Shown: positions 16,797 through 25,366 of the stretch, piece by piece
Layout of the letters: the number at the start of each line of letters is the position of its first letter
Position numbering within the stretch: position 1 is the stretch's first letter
NCBI RefSeq assembly: GCF_017163705.1
Contig: NZ_JAFIWB010000006.1
Span: forward strand, 140,142-204,141
DNA: 64,000 bases
Direction of reading: 5' to 3'
Origin: Xanthomonas bonasiae
Lineage (GTDB): Bacteria; Pseudomonadota; Gammaproteobacteria; Xanthomonadales; Xanthomonadaceae
Made by a program: the position numbers and the translations under genes
Notes under the pieces: generated by a model
What the model was told of the DNA's origin: nothing
Seen by the model: the letters and a program-made list of their open reading frames with translations, nothing else
The model's database searches: none

Positions 16797-19520
16797 ATGC
16801 AGTCCACCCGTTCCATCAGCCGCCTGACCTACGCCATCAGCATCGCCCTGACGTTCTGCGCACCCGCGTTCGCGGAGGACGCGAGCCCACGCACCCCCAC
16901 CACGCTGGATTCGGTCAACGTGCAGGCCGACCAGGCGCCCGCGCCCGGTTCGATCAACGAACAGCGCCTGTCCAACAGCGTCAACAGCGTGATGGACAAG
17001 GAGCAGATCGACGCCATTCCCTCGGCCGGCATCGCCGACGTGCTCGCGCACATGCCGGGATTGTCGGCCTACAGCGACATGCACCTGGGCCAGGCCACCA
17101 CCGGCGAGAACGCCTACGTCAGCATCCGCGGCATGGACGCCAGCTACAACGCCTACACCCTCAACGGCTTCGGCATGCCCGAAACCGACTCCTCGACCCG
17201 CGCGATCTCGTTGAACATGCTGGCGCCGTTCGGCATCCAGTCGGTGCAGGTCTCCAAGGCGCCGACACCCGACATGCCCGGCGACGCGATCGGTGGCGCG
17301 ATCGACATGCGCACGCCCAGCGCGTTCGACTTCAACGGCGATTTCTATGGCAAGACCACCGCGCAGGGCCAGTTCAACGCGCTCGCCTCGGACCTCGGCG
17401 GCAAGGACAAGGGCGGCACGCTGCAGCAGGAACTGGCCTGGAAGTTCGGCGACAACCAGGCCTTCGGCCTCTACGCGTCCGCCTATTACGGCAAGAACAA
17501 CAACATGGCGCAGGCGCCTGCGCCCAACAGCAAATACGTTCCGGCCGATCCGGCACAGGCCAATGCCACCGATCTGCGCGATGTGGGCCCCCTGGTCAGC
17601 ACCCGCTACAAGTACAGCGTCTACACCAGCCAGATCGAACGCTACGGCGGCAACCTCGCGCTCGACTGGCAGGGCGAGCATAGCGCGCTATACGCCCGTG
17701 CCATCTACGGCAGCTACCGTGTCACCGGGCAGCAGGACCAGTCCAGCGCGCGCCTGGAAACCTATCTGAACCAGCCCACGGCCGTGCGCGGCGGCTACTT
17801 CAACACGCACGACATCGACGAGAAGCTGGCGACGCTGCAAGTGGGCGGCAAGACCACGCTGGACCGCCTGCAGTTCGACTACGGCAGCTCGTTCGGCCGC
17901 GGCACCCGCAGCCGGCCGGACTACGTCTCGGCCAGCCTGTACGGTTTCACCCCCGGCAGCTTCGCCTTCGACCTCAGCGACCCGACCTATCCGAGCATCG
18001 GTCCCAGCTCCGACGCGCTGAAGAACTATTTCTACAACCTGGATTCTGCATTGCTATGGAAGGTGCAGGGCCATGACGCCGGCAGCCACGACAACCGCGT
18101 CAATGCGCACACCGACATCACCTACCACGTGGACGACAGCGTGCTGGACAGCGTCAAGGTCGGGCTGTCCGCCGACCACGCCGACCGCGGCGCCTACGAC
18201 CATCCGTTCTTCCACAAGGATGGCAACTTCGTCTCCAACGGCCCTTACTTCGGCGGCCCCAACTACGCCTTCCCCACCGCCGGCGGCCCGCCGCTGAGCG
18301 CGATCCCGGGGCGGGTGACCTACGGCGCCTTCGATGGCCACTATGCCGGCCCGTTCAAGATCCTGGACCGCAACTGGATGCTGGCGCAGGCCGTGCCCTA
18401 CAAGTACATCGACGATCCCAAGGGCGCCGGCGTCTATACCGCCAACGACTACAACGCCAACACCACCTCCAGCACCGAGGCGATCTATTCCGGCTACGCG
18501 ATGGCCACGCTGCACGTCGGCGACGTGACCTTGCTGCCTGGCGTGCGCTACGAGCTGACCCGCTACTCGGCCGATTCCTGGCAATCCAGCGGCGACGGCA
18601 TCAATGGCCGGTTCGTCGGCAACGGCCGCACCTATGGCGAAGTGTTGCCGGGGATCAGCCTCAACTATCGCCCGGACGATCTCACCGTCTATCGCGCCTC
18701 GCTGCGGCGCAGCTTCAGCCGCCCGGCCTTCGGCCTGATTTCCGGCGAGACGGTGTACACCATCGACCCCAACAACACGGTCATCGGCATTTCCAAGCCC
18801 AATCCCGACCTCAATCCGAGCAAGGCCGACAACGCCGACCTGTCCGCGGAGTTCTACGACCATCATGGCGGCGTGCTCAGCGCGGCGACCTACTACAAGC
18901 GCATCACCGGCTTCGTCTACACCTCGCAGTCGGCCACCAGCAACGACAACACGCTCGGCGGCCTGGTTCCCACCGGCACCACGTTCGAGAACGGTGTGCC
19001 GGTGACCATGCCGCAGAACGGCGGCACCGCCAAGCTCTACGGCGTGGAACTGGCGGCCAGCAAACGCCTGCAGGACCTGCCCGGCATCTGGGGCAATTTC
19101 GGCGCTACCGCCAACCTCACGCTGCAGCACAGCGAAGCGGACAGCAAGCGCCCGGATCAACCGGAAACGACCTGGTTGCCGCGCGCGCCGGAACGCATCT
19201 ACAACCTGGACCTGTTCTACGACGACACGAAGCTGCGTGCGGACCTGAGCTACAACTACACCGGCCTGCAGCTGCTCGGCCTGACCAGCGACCGGCTCAA
19301 CTACTACCTGCAGCCGGTGAAGTCGCTGGACTTGAATGCCACCTACCACCTGCCGCACGGCATCGACGTCGGCGTGTCGGCCAAGAACCTGCTCAATGCG
19401 GCCACCTTCTACGAGACCCAGGGCAAGTCCAAGCGCTACATGGCCTACGATCCCGGCGCCGACGGCGCCTATGTCGAGACGGGCCGGGTGTACATGCTGA
19501 CGGTGGGCTACACCTACTGA
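16797..19520 (+). CDS. TonB-dependent outer-membrane receptor, copy 2 of tandem pair
   Basis: This 907-residue receptor is a close paralogue of the one at 12515-15232. The signal peptide (to about residue 26) is divergent, but the plug from NEQRLSNSVNSVMDKEQ onward is nearly identical. Differences cluster in short segments that probably form extracellular loops: around residues 255-285 (PNSKYVPADPAQAN against PNTPYTPVDPAQAD), around 320-335 (SSARLETYLNQP against GAASASSGGAP) and near 655 (TIDPNNTVIG against SIDDTSGKLLG). Such a pattern suggests diversification of ligand recognition over a conserved transport core. No STN domain is present. It is the last gene of the duplicated block; the next gene, an L,D-transpeptidase, starts 176 bases later. 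Confidence 0.9.
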   Translation: MQSTRSISRLTYAISIALTFCAPAFAEDASPRTPTTLDSVNVQADQAPAPGSINEQRLSNSVNSVMDKEQIDAIPSAGIADVLAHMPGLSAYSDMHLGQATTGENAYVSIRGMDASYNAYTLNGFGMPETDSSTRAISLNMLAPFGIQSVQVSKAPTPDMPGDAIGGAIDMRTPSAFDFNGDFYGKTTAQGQFNALASDLGGKDKGGTLQQELAWKFGDNQAFGLYASAYYGKNNNMAQAPAPNSKYVPADPAQANATDLRDVGPLVSTRYKYSVYTSQIERYGGNLALDWQGEHSALYARAIYGSYRVTGQQDQSSARLETYLNQPTAVRGGYFNTHDIDEKLATLQVGGKTTLDRLQFDYGSSFGRGTRSRPDYVSASLYGFTPGSFAFDLSDPTYPSIGPSSDALKNYFYNLDSALLWKVQGHDAGSHDNRVNAHTDITYHVDDSVLDSVKVGLSADHADRGAYDHPFFHKDGNFVSNGPYFGGPNYAFPTAGGPPLSAIPGRVTYGAFDGHYAGPFKILDRNWMLAQAVPYKYIDDPKGAGVYTANDYNANTTSSTEAIYSGYAMATLHVGDVTLLPGVRYELTRYSADSWQSSGDGINGRFVGNGRTYGEVLPGISLNYRPDDLTVYRASLRRSFSRPAFGLISGETVYTIDPNNTVIGISKPNPDLNPSKADNADLSAEFYDHHGGVLSAATYYKRITGFVYTSQSATSNDNTLGGLVPTGTTFENGVPVTMPQNGGTAKLYGVELAASKRLQDLPGIWGNFGATANLTLQHSEADSKRPDQPETTWLPRAPERIYNLDLFYDDTKLRADLSYNYTGLQLLGLTSDRLNYYLQPVKSLDLNATYHLPHGIDVGVSAKNLLNAATFYETQGKSKRYMAYDPGADGAYVETGRVYMLTVGYTY

Positions 19521-19696
19521 GCGCGGCCTGCCTCCGGCCAAGCGCGCCGGAGGCGTCGCGGCTCGGTTCTTGGAAGCGAGACGGTTGCGCGGCCCGGCAG
19601 TGCCGGCCGCGCTGCGGTCAGCGGGCAGCCAGACATTTCACGCTGGCTAGTCGCGACGCTTAGGCATGGTGGCTGCAATTCATGCCGGAGTCGCCG

Positions 19697-20656
19697 ATGT
19701 CCCGCCTATCGCTTCCACTCGCCTGCCTCGCCGTGCTGTTCGCGAGCGCCGTCGGCACTGCATCGGCGCAGCCGCCCGCCAAGGCCGCGGCCTCCACCGC
19801 AGCCCCGGACAGCGGCGAACGTTCGCCGCTGCGCGCACAGGTGCTGCTGGACCGCGCGCACTTCTCCCCGGGCGAGATCGACGGCCAGCCGGGCTCCAAC
19901 CAGCGCCGCGCGGTCTCCGGCTTCCAGCAGGCGCGCGGACTGACCGCAAGCGGCGAACTCGACGACGCCACCTGGCAGGCGCTGGCGCAGGACAGCGCGC
20001 CCGCGCTGATCGCCTACACACTCACCGCCGAGGACGTGGCCGGTCCGTTCCCCAAGATCCCCGAGGACACCGCGGAGAAGGCCAAGCTGCCGGCGCTGGG
20101 CTACGAATCGGTGGAAGAGCGCCTGGGCGAACGCTTCCACGCCGCGCCTGCGCTGTTGCGCGCGCTCAACCCGTCGGTCGACTTCAGCCAGGCTGGCGCC
20201 AGCGTGCAGGTGCCGAACGTGCTCGGCACCGCGGCGCTGCCGAAGGCGGCCAAGCTGGTGGTCGACAAGTCCGATTCCACCGTGCGCCTGCTCGACGCCG
20301 GCGGCGCGATCCTGGCCCAGTTCCCCGCCTCCACCGGCAGCGAGCACGATCCGCTGCCGATCGGCGACTGGAAGATCAAGGGCGTGGTGCGGCAGCCGAC
20401 CTTCCACTACAACCCCAAGCTGTTCTGGGACGCCGACAAGTCGGACAAGAAGGCCACGTTGGCCGCAGGCCCGAACAATCCGGTCGGCGAGGTGTGGATC
20501 GACCTGTCCAAGGACCACTACGGCCTGCACGGCACGCCGGATCCGGCGCGGGTCGGCAAGGCGCAATCGCATGGCTGCGTGCGCCTGACCAACTGGGACG
20601 CGCTGACCGTGGCCGCCGCGGTGAACGCGTCGGTGCCGGTGACCATGCAGGAGTGA
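19697..20656 (+). CDS. L,D-transpeptidase with peptidoglycan-binding domain
   Basis: The 319-residue exported protein has a signal peptide (about 1-24, ASA cleavage) and a peptidoglycan-binding-like helical domain (about 45-97; [17 protein letters not shown] and [11 protein letters not shown]). A middle region resembles a LysM-like linker, and a C-terminal YkuD catalytic domain ends in SHGCVRLTN with nucleophile Cys294 and a conserved upstream His ([10 protein letters not shown]). It should form 3-3 cross-links in peptidoglycan or attach proteins to it. ATG 19697 was preferred over 19682 because GGAG (19687-19690) lies six bases before it. It is followed 4 bases after the stop by an M23 peptidase gene, so the two form a cell-wall operon. 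Confidence 0.92.
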   Translation: MSRLSLPLACLAVLFASAVGTASAQPPAKAAASTAAPDSGERSPLRAQVLLDRAHFSPGEIDGQPGSNQRRAVSGFQQARGLTASGELDDATWQALAQDSAPALIAYTLTAEDVAGPFPKIPEDTAEKAKLPALGYESVEERLGERFHAAPALLRALNPSVDFSQAGASVQVPNVLGTAALPKAAKLVVDKSDSTVRLLDAGGAILAQFPASTGSEHDPLPIGDWKIKGVVRQPTFHYNPKLFWDADKSDKKATLAAGPNNPVGEVWIDLSKDHYGLHGTPDPARVGKAQSHGCVRLTNWDALTVAAAVNASVPVTMQE

Positions 20657-20660
20657 GCGG

Positions 20661-21371
20661 ATGAAGACCGTGCTCAGCCTGGCGGCGCTGGTAATGGCGG
20701 TAGCGCTCGGCTACTGGGTGCTGCGCGCCGGCGTACAGGTGCGCCCCAGCGCAGCCGCGGCCGGCGACGCAGCGGCCACGCTCGCAATGTCCCCTGCCAC
20801 AGCGCCAGCAGCGGCACCGGCACAGCGCGAGGCGACCGCGCCGGCGCCTTTGCCAATGTCGATAGACACCCCGCCGGCGGCGGCGCCTGCCGCGGCCGCA
20901 GCGCCCCCCGCGGCCACGTCGGCGAACGCTTCCGACGACCTGCTGATCCCCGTACAAGGCGTGCGTCGCGACCAGCTGCAGGACACCTTCACCGACGCGC
21001 GCAGCCAGGGCCGGCACCACGACGCGATCGACATCCTGGCGCCGGCCGGCACGCCGGTGCTGGCGGTGGCCGACGGCAGCGTGGAAAAGCTGTTCGACAG
21101 CGAGCGCGGCGGCCTCACCGTGTACCAGTTCGAACCCAGCGGCCGCTACGCCTACTACTACGCGCACCTGCAGCGCTACGCGGATGGACTGGCGGAAAAA
21201 CAGACGCTCCGCCGCGGCCAGGTGCTCGGCTATGTCGGCAGCACCGGCAATGCCGATCCTGGCGCGCCGCACCTGCATTTCGAGATCCACCGGCTGGGCC
21301 CGGAAAAGCAGTGGTGGAAGGGCGAATCGCTCAATCCGTATCCGCTGCTGCGCGGCGAGCAGCGCCTGTAG
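20661..21371 (+). CDS. M23-family (LytM-type) metallopeptidase
   Basis: The 236-residue protein has one N-terminal membrane anchor or uncleaved signal (about 4-22) and an Ala/Pro-rich linker (about 30-90). Its C-terminal LytM domain shows the zinc ligands H120xxxD124 (in RHHDAIDILAPAG) and HLH at 204-206. It probably cleaves peptide cross-links of peptidoglycan in the periplasm. All catalytic positions are present, unlike degenerate activator-type LytM proteins such as NlpD. It is separated from the L,D-transpeptidase gene by 4 bases. The 269 bases that follow (21372-21640) hold no gene but include a GGCGGC-TTTCGG-GCCGCC hairpin that may end transcription. Confidence 0.88.
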   Translation: MKTVLSLAALVMAVALGYWVLRAGVQVRPSAAAAGDAAATLAMSPATAPAAAPAQREATAPAPLPMSIDTPPAAAPAAAAAPPAATSANASDDLLIPVQGVRRDQLQDTFTDARSQGRHHDAIDILAPAGTPVLAVADGSVEKLFDSERGGLTVYQFEPSGRYAYYYAHLQRYADGLAEKQTLRRGQVLGYVGSTGNADPGAPHLHFEIHRLGPEKQWWKGESLNPYPLLRGEQRL

Positions 21372-21612
21372 GCGCAGGCGCGGCCCGACGCTGCGTCTCG
21401 GGAGGCTGCGCGATCGCAGGCGCCTCCGCATCACGCCTGGACCTGCCGACGGCTCGATGCCTTGACTCGCGGGCCTCAGCCCCACCCCGCCAGGCCGGGG
21501 CGTGCCAGGGCTGGCGGCAACCCGGCAACGGCAGCTTGAACCGCACCGGACCGGCGGGGCGGCTTTCGGGCCGCCGCCGGGGTTGCCGGCCGGCCCGCCA
21601 TGTCATTCGCGT

Positions 21613-21631
21613 GTAAAATTCCCGGTTTTAC
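21613..21631. promoter_or_regulatory. Inverted repeat GTAAAA-N7-TTTTAC before the motor-like operon
   Basis: A perfect 6-bp inverted repeat in a short AT-rich patch, ending 9 bases before the DUF3348 start codon. The left half overlaps a -10-like TAAAAT (21614-21619). It could be an operator or a weak structure at the start of the mRNA; the binding protein is unknown. Confidence 0.4.
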
Positions 21632-21640
21632 CCAGAAGCA

Positions 21641-22372
21641 ATGGCGAAAGCTCTTCCACGGCCGCCTGTCCCGGGCCCGGCGTTCATTCGCCTCCTCGCA
21701 CGTCTCACCGACGCCGACATCGCGCCGTCCAGCCCCGCGCTGGCCGACCGGCTCGGCCAATGGATCGACTGGACGCGCGCCGTGGCCGTGTCCAGGGCGC
21801 TGGACGGGAGGCTGCCCGCGATCGACGCCGACGCGCCATTCGAGGGCGCCGACGCGCACGAGTGCGCACGCGTGCGCCGCGCGCTGGAGGAGGCGATTTC
21901 CAGCGACACCGCCGCGGACGCCGGCAAGCAAGGCCCCCGGCCTGGCCATGCCGCCGACGCGAACGCGCCGCTCGACTACGCGCCGTTCCGCCAGCGTTAC
22001 CTGTCGCTGCAGCGGACGATGCTGACCGCGACCGGCCGCCTGCGCGGCCAGCTGCGCGACACGCTGGCGCGGACGTCGGCCGACATGGCGCGGCTGGCGG
22101 AGGTGGATGCGGTCATGGAGCTGACCCTGAGTCCGCGCGAACAGACCCTGCTGGCTGCCGTGCCGGCGCTGCTGCAACAGCATTTCGAACGCCTGCGCGA
22201 GACCGAGCCCACCGCGGCGGCCGACACGCACACGGCGGACACCGCTCAGGCACCGACCGCCAACGCCTGGCTGGACGTGTTCCGCCAGGACATGCGCAGC
22301 GTGCTGCGCGCCGAGCTGGATGTCCGCTTCCACCCCATCGACGCGCTGCTCGCAGCGCTGCGCCCCCGCTGA
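21641..22372 (+). CDS. DUF3348-type protein, first gene of the motor-like operon
   Basis: The 243-residue protein has no signal peptide or membrane segment and is predicted to be cytoplasmic and mostly helical. Recognisable segments are FIRLLARLTDADI near the start, the central YAPFRQRYLSLQRTMLTATGRLRGQLRDTLA and the C-terminal FRQDMRSVLRAELDVRFHPI. These match the uncharacterised proteobacterial family DUF3348 by recollection, not by search. It begins a run of four tightly packed genes (next start 11 bases after its stop) that includes a MotA/ExbB-like and a MotB/OmpA-like protein, so it may be a cytoplasmic accessory or assembly factor of that complex. No catalytic motif is seen. Confidence 0.7.
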   Translation: MAKALPRPPVPGPAFIRLLARLTDADIAPSSPALADRLGQWIDWTRAVAVSRALDGRLPAIDADAPFEGADAHECARVRRALEEAISSDTAADAGKQGPRPGHAADANAPLDYAPFRQRYLSLQRTMLTATGRLRGQLRDTLARTSADMARLAEVDAVMELTLSPREQTLLAAVPALLQQHFERLRETEPTAAADTHTADTAQAPTANAWLDVFRQDMRSVLRAELDVRFHPIDALLAALRPR

Positions 22373-22382
22373 CCGAGACCTC

Positions 22383-24719
22383 ATGTTCAAGAACTTCTTC
22401 AATTCCGTCGTGTTCCTGGCCGGCCTCGCCGCCGTGTGCTGGATCGGCGTGGGCTATCTCGGCACCAATCCGCTGGGCGTCGGCTTCGCGCTGCTGATCG
22501 GCGCGTGCTACGTGGCCGGCGCGCTGGAGCTGTACCGCTACCGGCAGGCCACGGCCACGCTGGTCCACGCCGTGGCCGACGCGGACGCGGCGCAGTCCGA
22601 CCTGGGCGGCTGGCTGCAGCGCCTGGATCCGAGCCTGCGCAATGCGGTGCGCCTGCGCATCGAGGGCGAGCGCGTCGCCTTGCCGGCGCCGGGACTGACC
22701 CCGTACCTGGTCGGCCTGCTGGTCCTGCTGGGCATGCTCGGCACCTTCCTGGGCATGATGGCGACCCTGCGCGGTACCGGCCTGGCGCTGGAAAGCGCGA
22801 CCGACCTGCAGGCCATCCGCGACTCGCTGGCCGCACCGGTCAAGGGCCTGGGCTTCGCGTTCGGCACCTCCATCGCCGGCGTGGCCAGTTCGGCGATGCT
22901 CGGCCTGCTCGCCGCGCTGTGCCGGCGCGAGCGGCTGCAGGCGGTGCAAGGGCTCGACCTGGCCATCGCGACCACGCTGCACGTCCATTCGCAGGCGTTC
23001 CAGCGCAGTGAAGCGTTCAAGCTGCTGCAGCGGCAGACGGAACTGATGCCGGCCTTGATCGACCGGCTGCAGGCGATGGCGACCGGTATCGAGCAACAGG
23101 GCGCCGCCAGCGGCGAACGCCTCGCAAGCAATCAGGACGCCTTCCACGCCAGGACCGAGGCCGCCTACACGCGCCTGGCCGGCGCGGTGGAGCAGTCGCT
23201 GCAGGCCGGCGTCGCGGAGAACGCGCGCGCGCTCGGCGCGGCGCTGCAGCCGGTGGTGCAGGCCACCCTGGACGGCCTGGCGCGCGAAACCGCGACGCTG
23301 CACGAGCACGTCGGCCAGGCCGTGCAACGCCAGCTGGACAGCCTGGCCAGCGGCTTCGAGAACGCCGCCGCGCGCGCCGCACAGGCGTGGGATGCCGCGC
23401 TGGCCGGCCAGCGCGACACCAACCAGGCGCTGGTCCAGGATCTGCGCAGCGCGCTGGACGGCTTCGGCGACAGCTTCGCGATGCGCTCGAACGGCGTGCT
23501 GGATGCCGTGTCGGCGCGCCTGGACGCCACGGCGGACGGCGCCAAGCAGGCATGGAACGATGCGCTGTCGCGCCAGCAAGAGATCAACGCGCAATTGGCA
23601 GCGCGCAACGCACAGGCGCTGGATGCGATCTCGGTACGCCTCGACGCCACCGCCGATGGCGCCAAGCAGGCCTGGAGCGATGCGCTGTCGCGCCAGGAAG
23701 CGATCAACGAACAGCTGGCGGCGCGCAACGCACAGGCGCTGGATGCGATCTCGGTACGCCTCGATGCCACCGCCGATGGCGCCAAGCAGGCCTGGAGCGA
23801 TGCGCTGTCGCGCCAGGAAGACGTCAACGCCGCCCTGGCCGAGCGCAACGCAAAGGCGCTGGACGCGGCCGCAGCGACGCTGGAACAACGCGCGGCGGCG
23901 CTGGTCGAGGTCATGCAGCACTCCCACGCGCAATTGCAGGACGCGCTGCAAGCGCGCGACCAGGCGCGCCTGGCCACGTGGACCGACACGTTCGCCGCGA
24001 TGGTCGCCGCCTTGAACGCGGAGTGGGAGCGCAACGGCGAGCACATCGCGCAGCGCCAGCAGGACATCTGCGCCACCCTCGAACGCACCGCAGGCGCGAT
24101 CGCGGCGCAGACCCAGGCGCATGCCAGCGAGACCATCGCCGAGATCTCGCGCCTGGTGCAGACCGCGTCGGAAGCGCCGAAGGCCGCCGCCGATGTCGTC
24201 GCCGAGCTGCGCCAGAAACTCTCCGAGAGCATGGTCCGCGACACCGCGATGCTGGAAGAGCGCAGCCGCCTGCTGGACACGCTGCACACCTTGCTCGACG
24301 CGGTGAATCACGCGTCCACCGAGCAACGCACCGCGGTGGACGCCCTGGTCACCACCTCGGCGGATCTGCTCGAACGGGTCGGCACCCGCTTCACCGACCA
24401 CATCGAAGCCGAGACCGGCAAGCTCGAATCGGTCGCCGCGCAGGTCGCGGTCGGCGCCACCGAAGTGGCGAGCCTGGGCGATGCGTTCGGCGGCGCGGTG
24501 GAGGCGTTCGGCCACTCGAACGCGGCGCTGCTGGAGCGCCTGCAGGGCATCGAACAGGCGCTGGACAAGTCGCTCGCGCGCAGCGACGAGCAACTGGCCT
24601 ACTACGTGGCCCAGGCGCGCGAAGTCATCGACCTGAGCATGCTGTCGCAGAAGCAGATCATCGAGGAGTTGCGCCAGCTGCCCGGCCAGCACGCCGACGG
24701 CGGAGCCGAAGCGGCATGA
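22383..24719 (+). CDS. DUF802 protein: MotA/ExbB/ZorA-like membrane protein with long coiled-coil tail
   Basis: The 778-residue protein has four predicted membrane segments: about 8-25, 31-50, 106-126 and 154-180. The third and fourth (PYLVGLLVLLGMLGTFLGMM and GLGFAFGTSIAGVASSAMLG) have the Gly-rich, Thr-containing pattern of the MotA/ExbB/TolQ/ZorA channel helices. Residues about 185-778 form a long, Ala/Gln-rich cytoplasmic tail of predicted coiled coil. Within it are near-identical 40-residue repeats (SVRLDATADGAKQAW with SDALSRQEAINEQLAARNAQ; DNA period 120 bases, about 23500-23859). The start is at 22383, 10 bases after the DUF3348 stop. Its stop overlaps the start of the MotB-like gene (ATGA). 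The likely role is the ring of an ion-driven motor whose tail extends into the cytoplasm, as described for ZorA. This assignment is by architecture. Confidence 0.75.
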   Translation: MFKNFFNSVVFLAGLAAVCWIGVGYLGTNPLGVGFALLIGACYVAGALELYRYRQATATLVHAVADADAAQSDLGGWLQRLDPSLRNAVRLRIEGERVALPAPGLTPYLVGLLVLLGMLGTFLGMMATLRGTGLALESATDLQAIRDSLAAPVKGLGFAFGTSIAGVASSAMLGLLAALCRRERLQAVQGLDLAIATTLHVHSQAFQRSEAFKLLQRQTELMPALIDRLQAMATGIEQQGAASGERLASNQDAFHARTEAAYTRLAGAVEQSLQAGVAENARALGAALQPVVQATLDGLARETATLHEHVGQAVQRQLDSLASGFENAAARAAQAWDAALAGQRDTNQALVQDLRSALDGFGDSFAMRSNGVLDAVSARLDATADGAKQAWNDALSRQQEINAQLAARNAQALDAISVRLDATADGAKQAWSDALSRQEAINEQLAARNAQALDAISVRLDATADGAKQAWSDALSRQEDVNAALAERNAKALDAAAATLEQRAAALVEVMQHSHAQLQDALQARDQARLATWTDTFAAMVAALNAEWERNGEHIAQRQQDICATLERTAGAIAAQTQAHASETIAEISRLVQTASEAPKAAADVVAELRQKLSESMVRDTAMLEERSRLLDTLHTLLDAVNHASTEQRTAVDALVTTSADLLERVGTRFTDHIEAETGKLESVAAQVAVGATEVASLGDAFGGAVEAFGHSNAALLERLQGIEQALDKSLARSDEQLAYYVAQAREVIDLSMLSQKQIIEELRQLPGQHADGGAEAA
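23500..23859 (+). repeat. 120-base tandem repeat inside the DUF802 gene
   Basis: Three consecutive copies of a 120-base (40-codon) unit; the last two (about 23620-23739 and 23740-23859) are nearly identical at DNA level, the first more diverged. They encode a coiled-coil segment. Being in frame, gain or loss of units would change tail length by 40 residues without breaking the gene. Confidence 0.8.
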
Positions 24720-25366
24720 GCGACGAGCTCGAGATCGAAGCCGACGCCGGCGCGCCGATCTGGGCCGTGTTCGGCGACCTGATGTCGGTGCTGCTGGGCG
24801 CGTTCGTGCTGATCCTGATCGGCGTGATCGGCGTGCAGCTGCAGCTGTCGCACAAATTGGACGAGGAAGTCCGGCAGCGGCAGGCCGAGGCGCGGCAACG
24901 CAAGACCCTGGAACAGGCGCTGGCCGCGCCGCTGGCTGCAGGCCGGGTGACCCTGGTCGATGGCCGCATCGGCATTCGCGGCAGCGTGCTGTTCGCGCTC
25001 AATTCCGATCAGTTGCAGCCCGAAGGACGCGAAGTGCTGAAGAGCCTGGCCGCGCCGCTGGCCGGCTACCTCAAGGCGCGCGGCGAGATCCTGATGGTCA
25101 GCGGCTTCACCGACGACCGCCAGGTGCGCGACAGCAATCGCCAGTTCGCCGACAACTGGGAACTGTCGGCGCAGCGCGCGCTGACCGTGACCCGTGCGCT
25201 GATCGACGAAGGCGTACCGGCCGATGCGGTGTTCGCCGCCGCGTTCGGCGCGCAGCAACCGGTCAGCCCGAACACCGACGAAGCCGGACGCGCCAGCAAC
25301 CGGCGCGTGGAAATGGCGCCGCTGCCGAAGCTGTCCACGTCTGCCGCCAGACCGCATGCGCGATAA
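24716..25366 (+). CDS. MotB/ZorB-like protein with OmpA peptidoglycan-binding domain
   Basis: The 216-residue protein has a short cytoplasmic N-terminus and one membrane helix (about 18-40, FGDLMSVLLGAFVLILIG), a short coiled coil (about 46-70) and a C-terminal OmpA/MotB domain (about 85-205; VSGFTDDRQV, NWELSAQRALTVTRALI, GRASNRRVEM). Asp21 at the start of the helix occupies the position of the proton-binding Asp of MotB (YADFMT) and ZorB, so it is a candidate ion carrier. The periplasmic domain should anchor the complex to peptidoglycan. Its ATG overlaps the DUF802 stop, and the next gene starts 11 bases before its own stop, so production is tightly coupled. It is a plausible stator partner of the DUF802 protein. 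Confidence 0.82.
   Translation: MSDELEIEADAGAPIWAVFGDLMSVLLGAFVLILIGVIGVQLQLSHKLDEEVRQRQAEARQRKTLEQALAAPLAAGRVTLVDGRIGIRGSVLFALNSDQLQPEGREVLKSLAAPLAGYLKARGEILMVSGFTDDRQVRDSNRQFADNWELSAQRALTVTRALIDEGVPADAVFAAAFGAQQPVSPNTDEAGRASNRRVEMAPLPKLSTSAARPHAR

Noticed and set aside
11126..19520. Duplication as an assembly artefact
   Set aside because: The two units differ at many codons, in signal peptides and by small insertions, so they are true paralogues.
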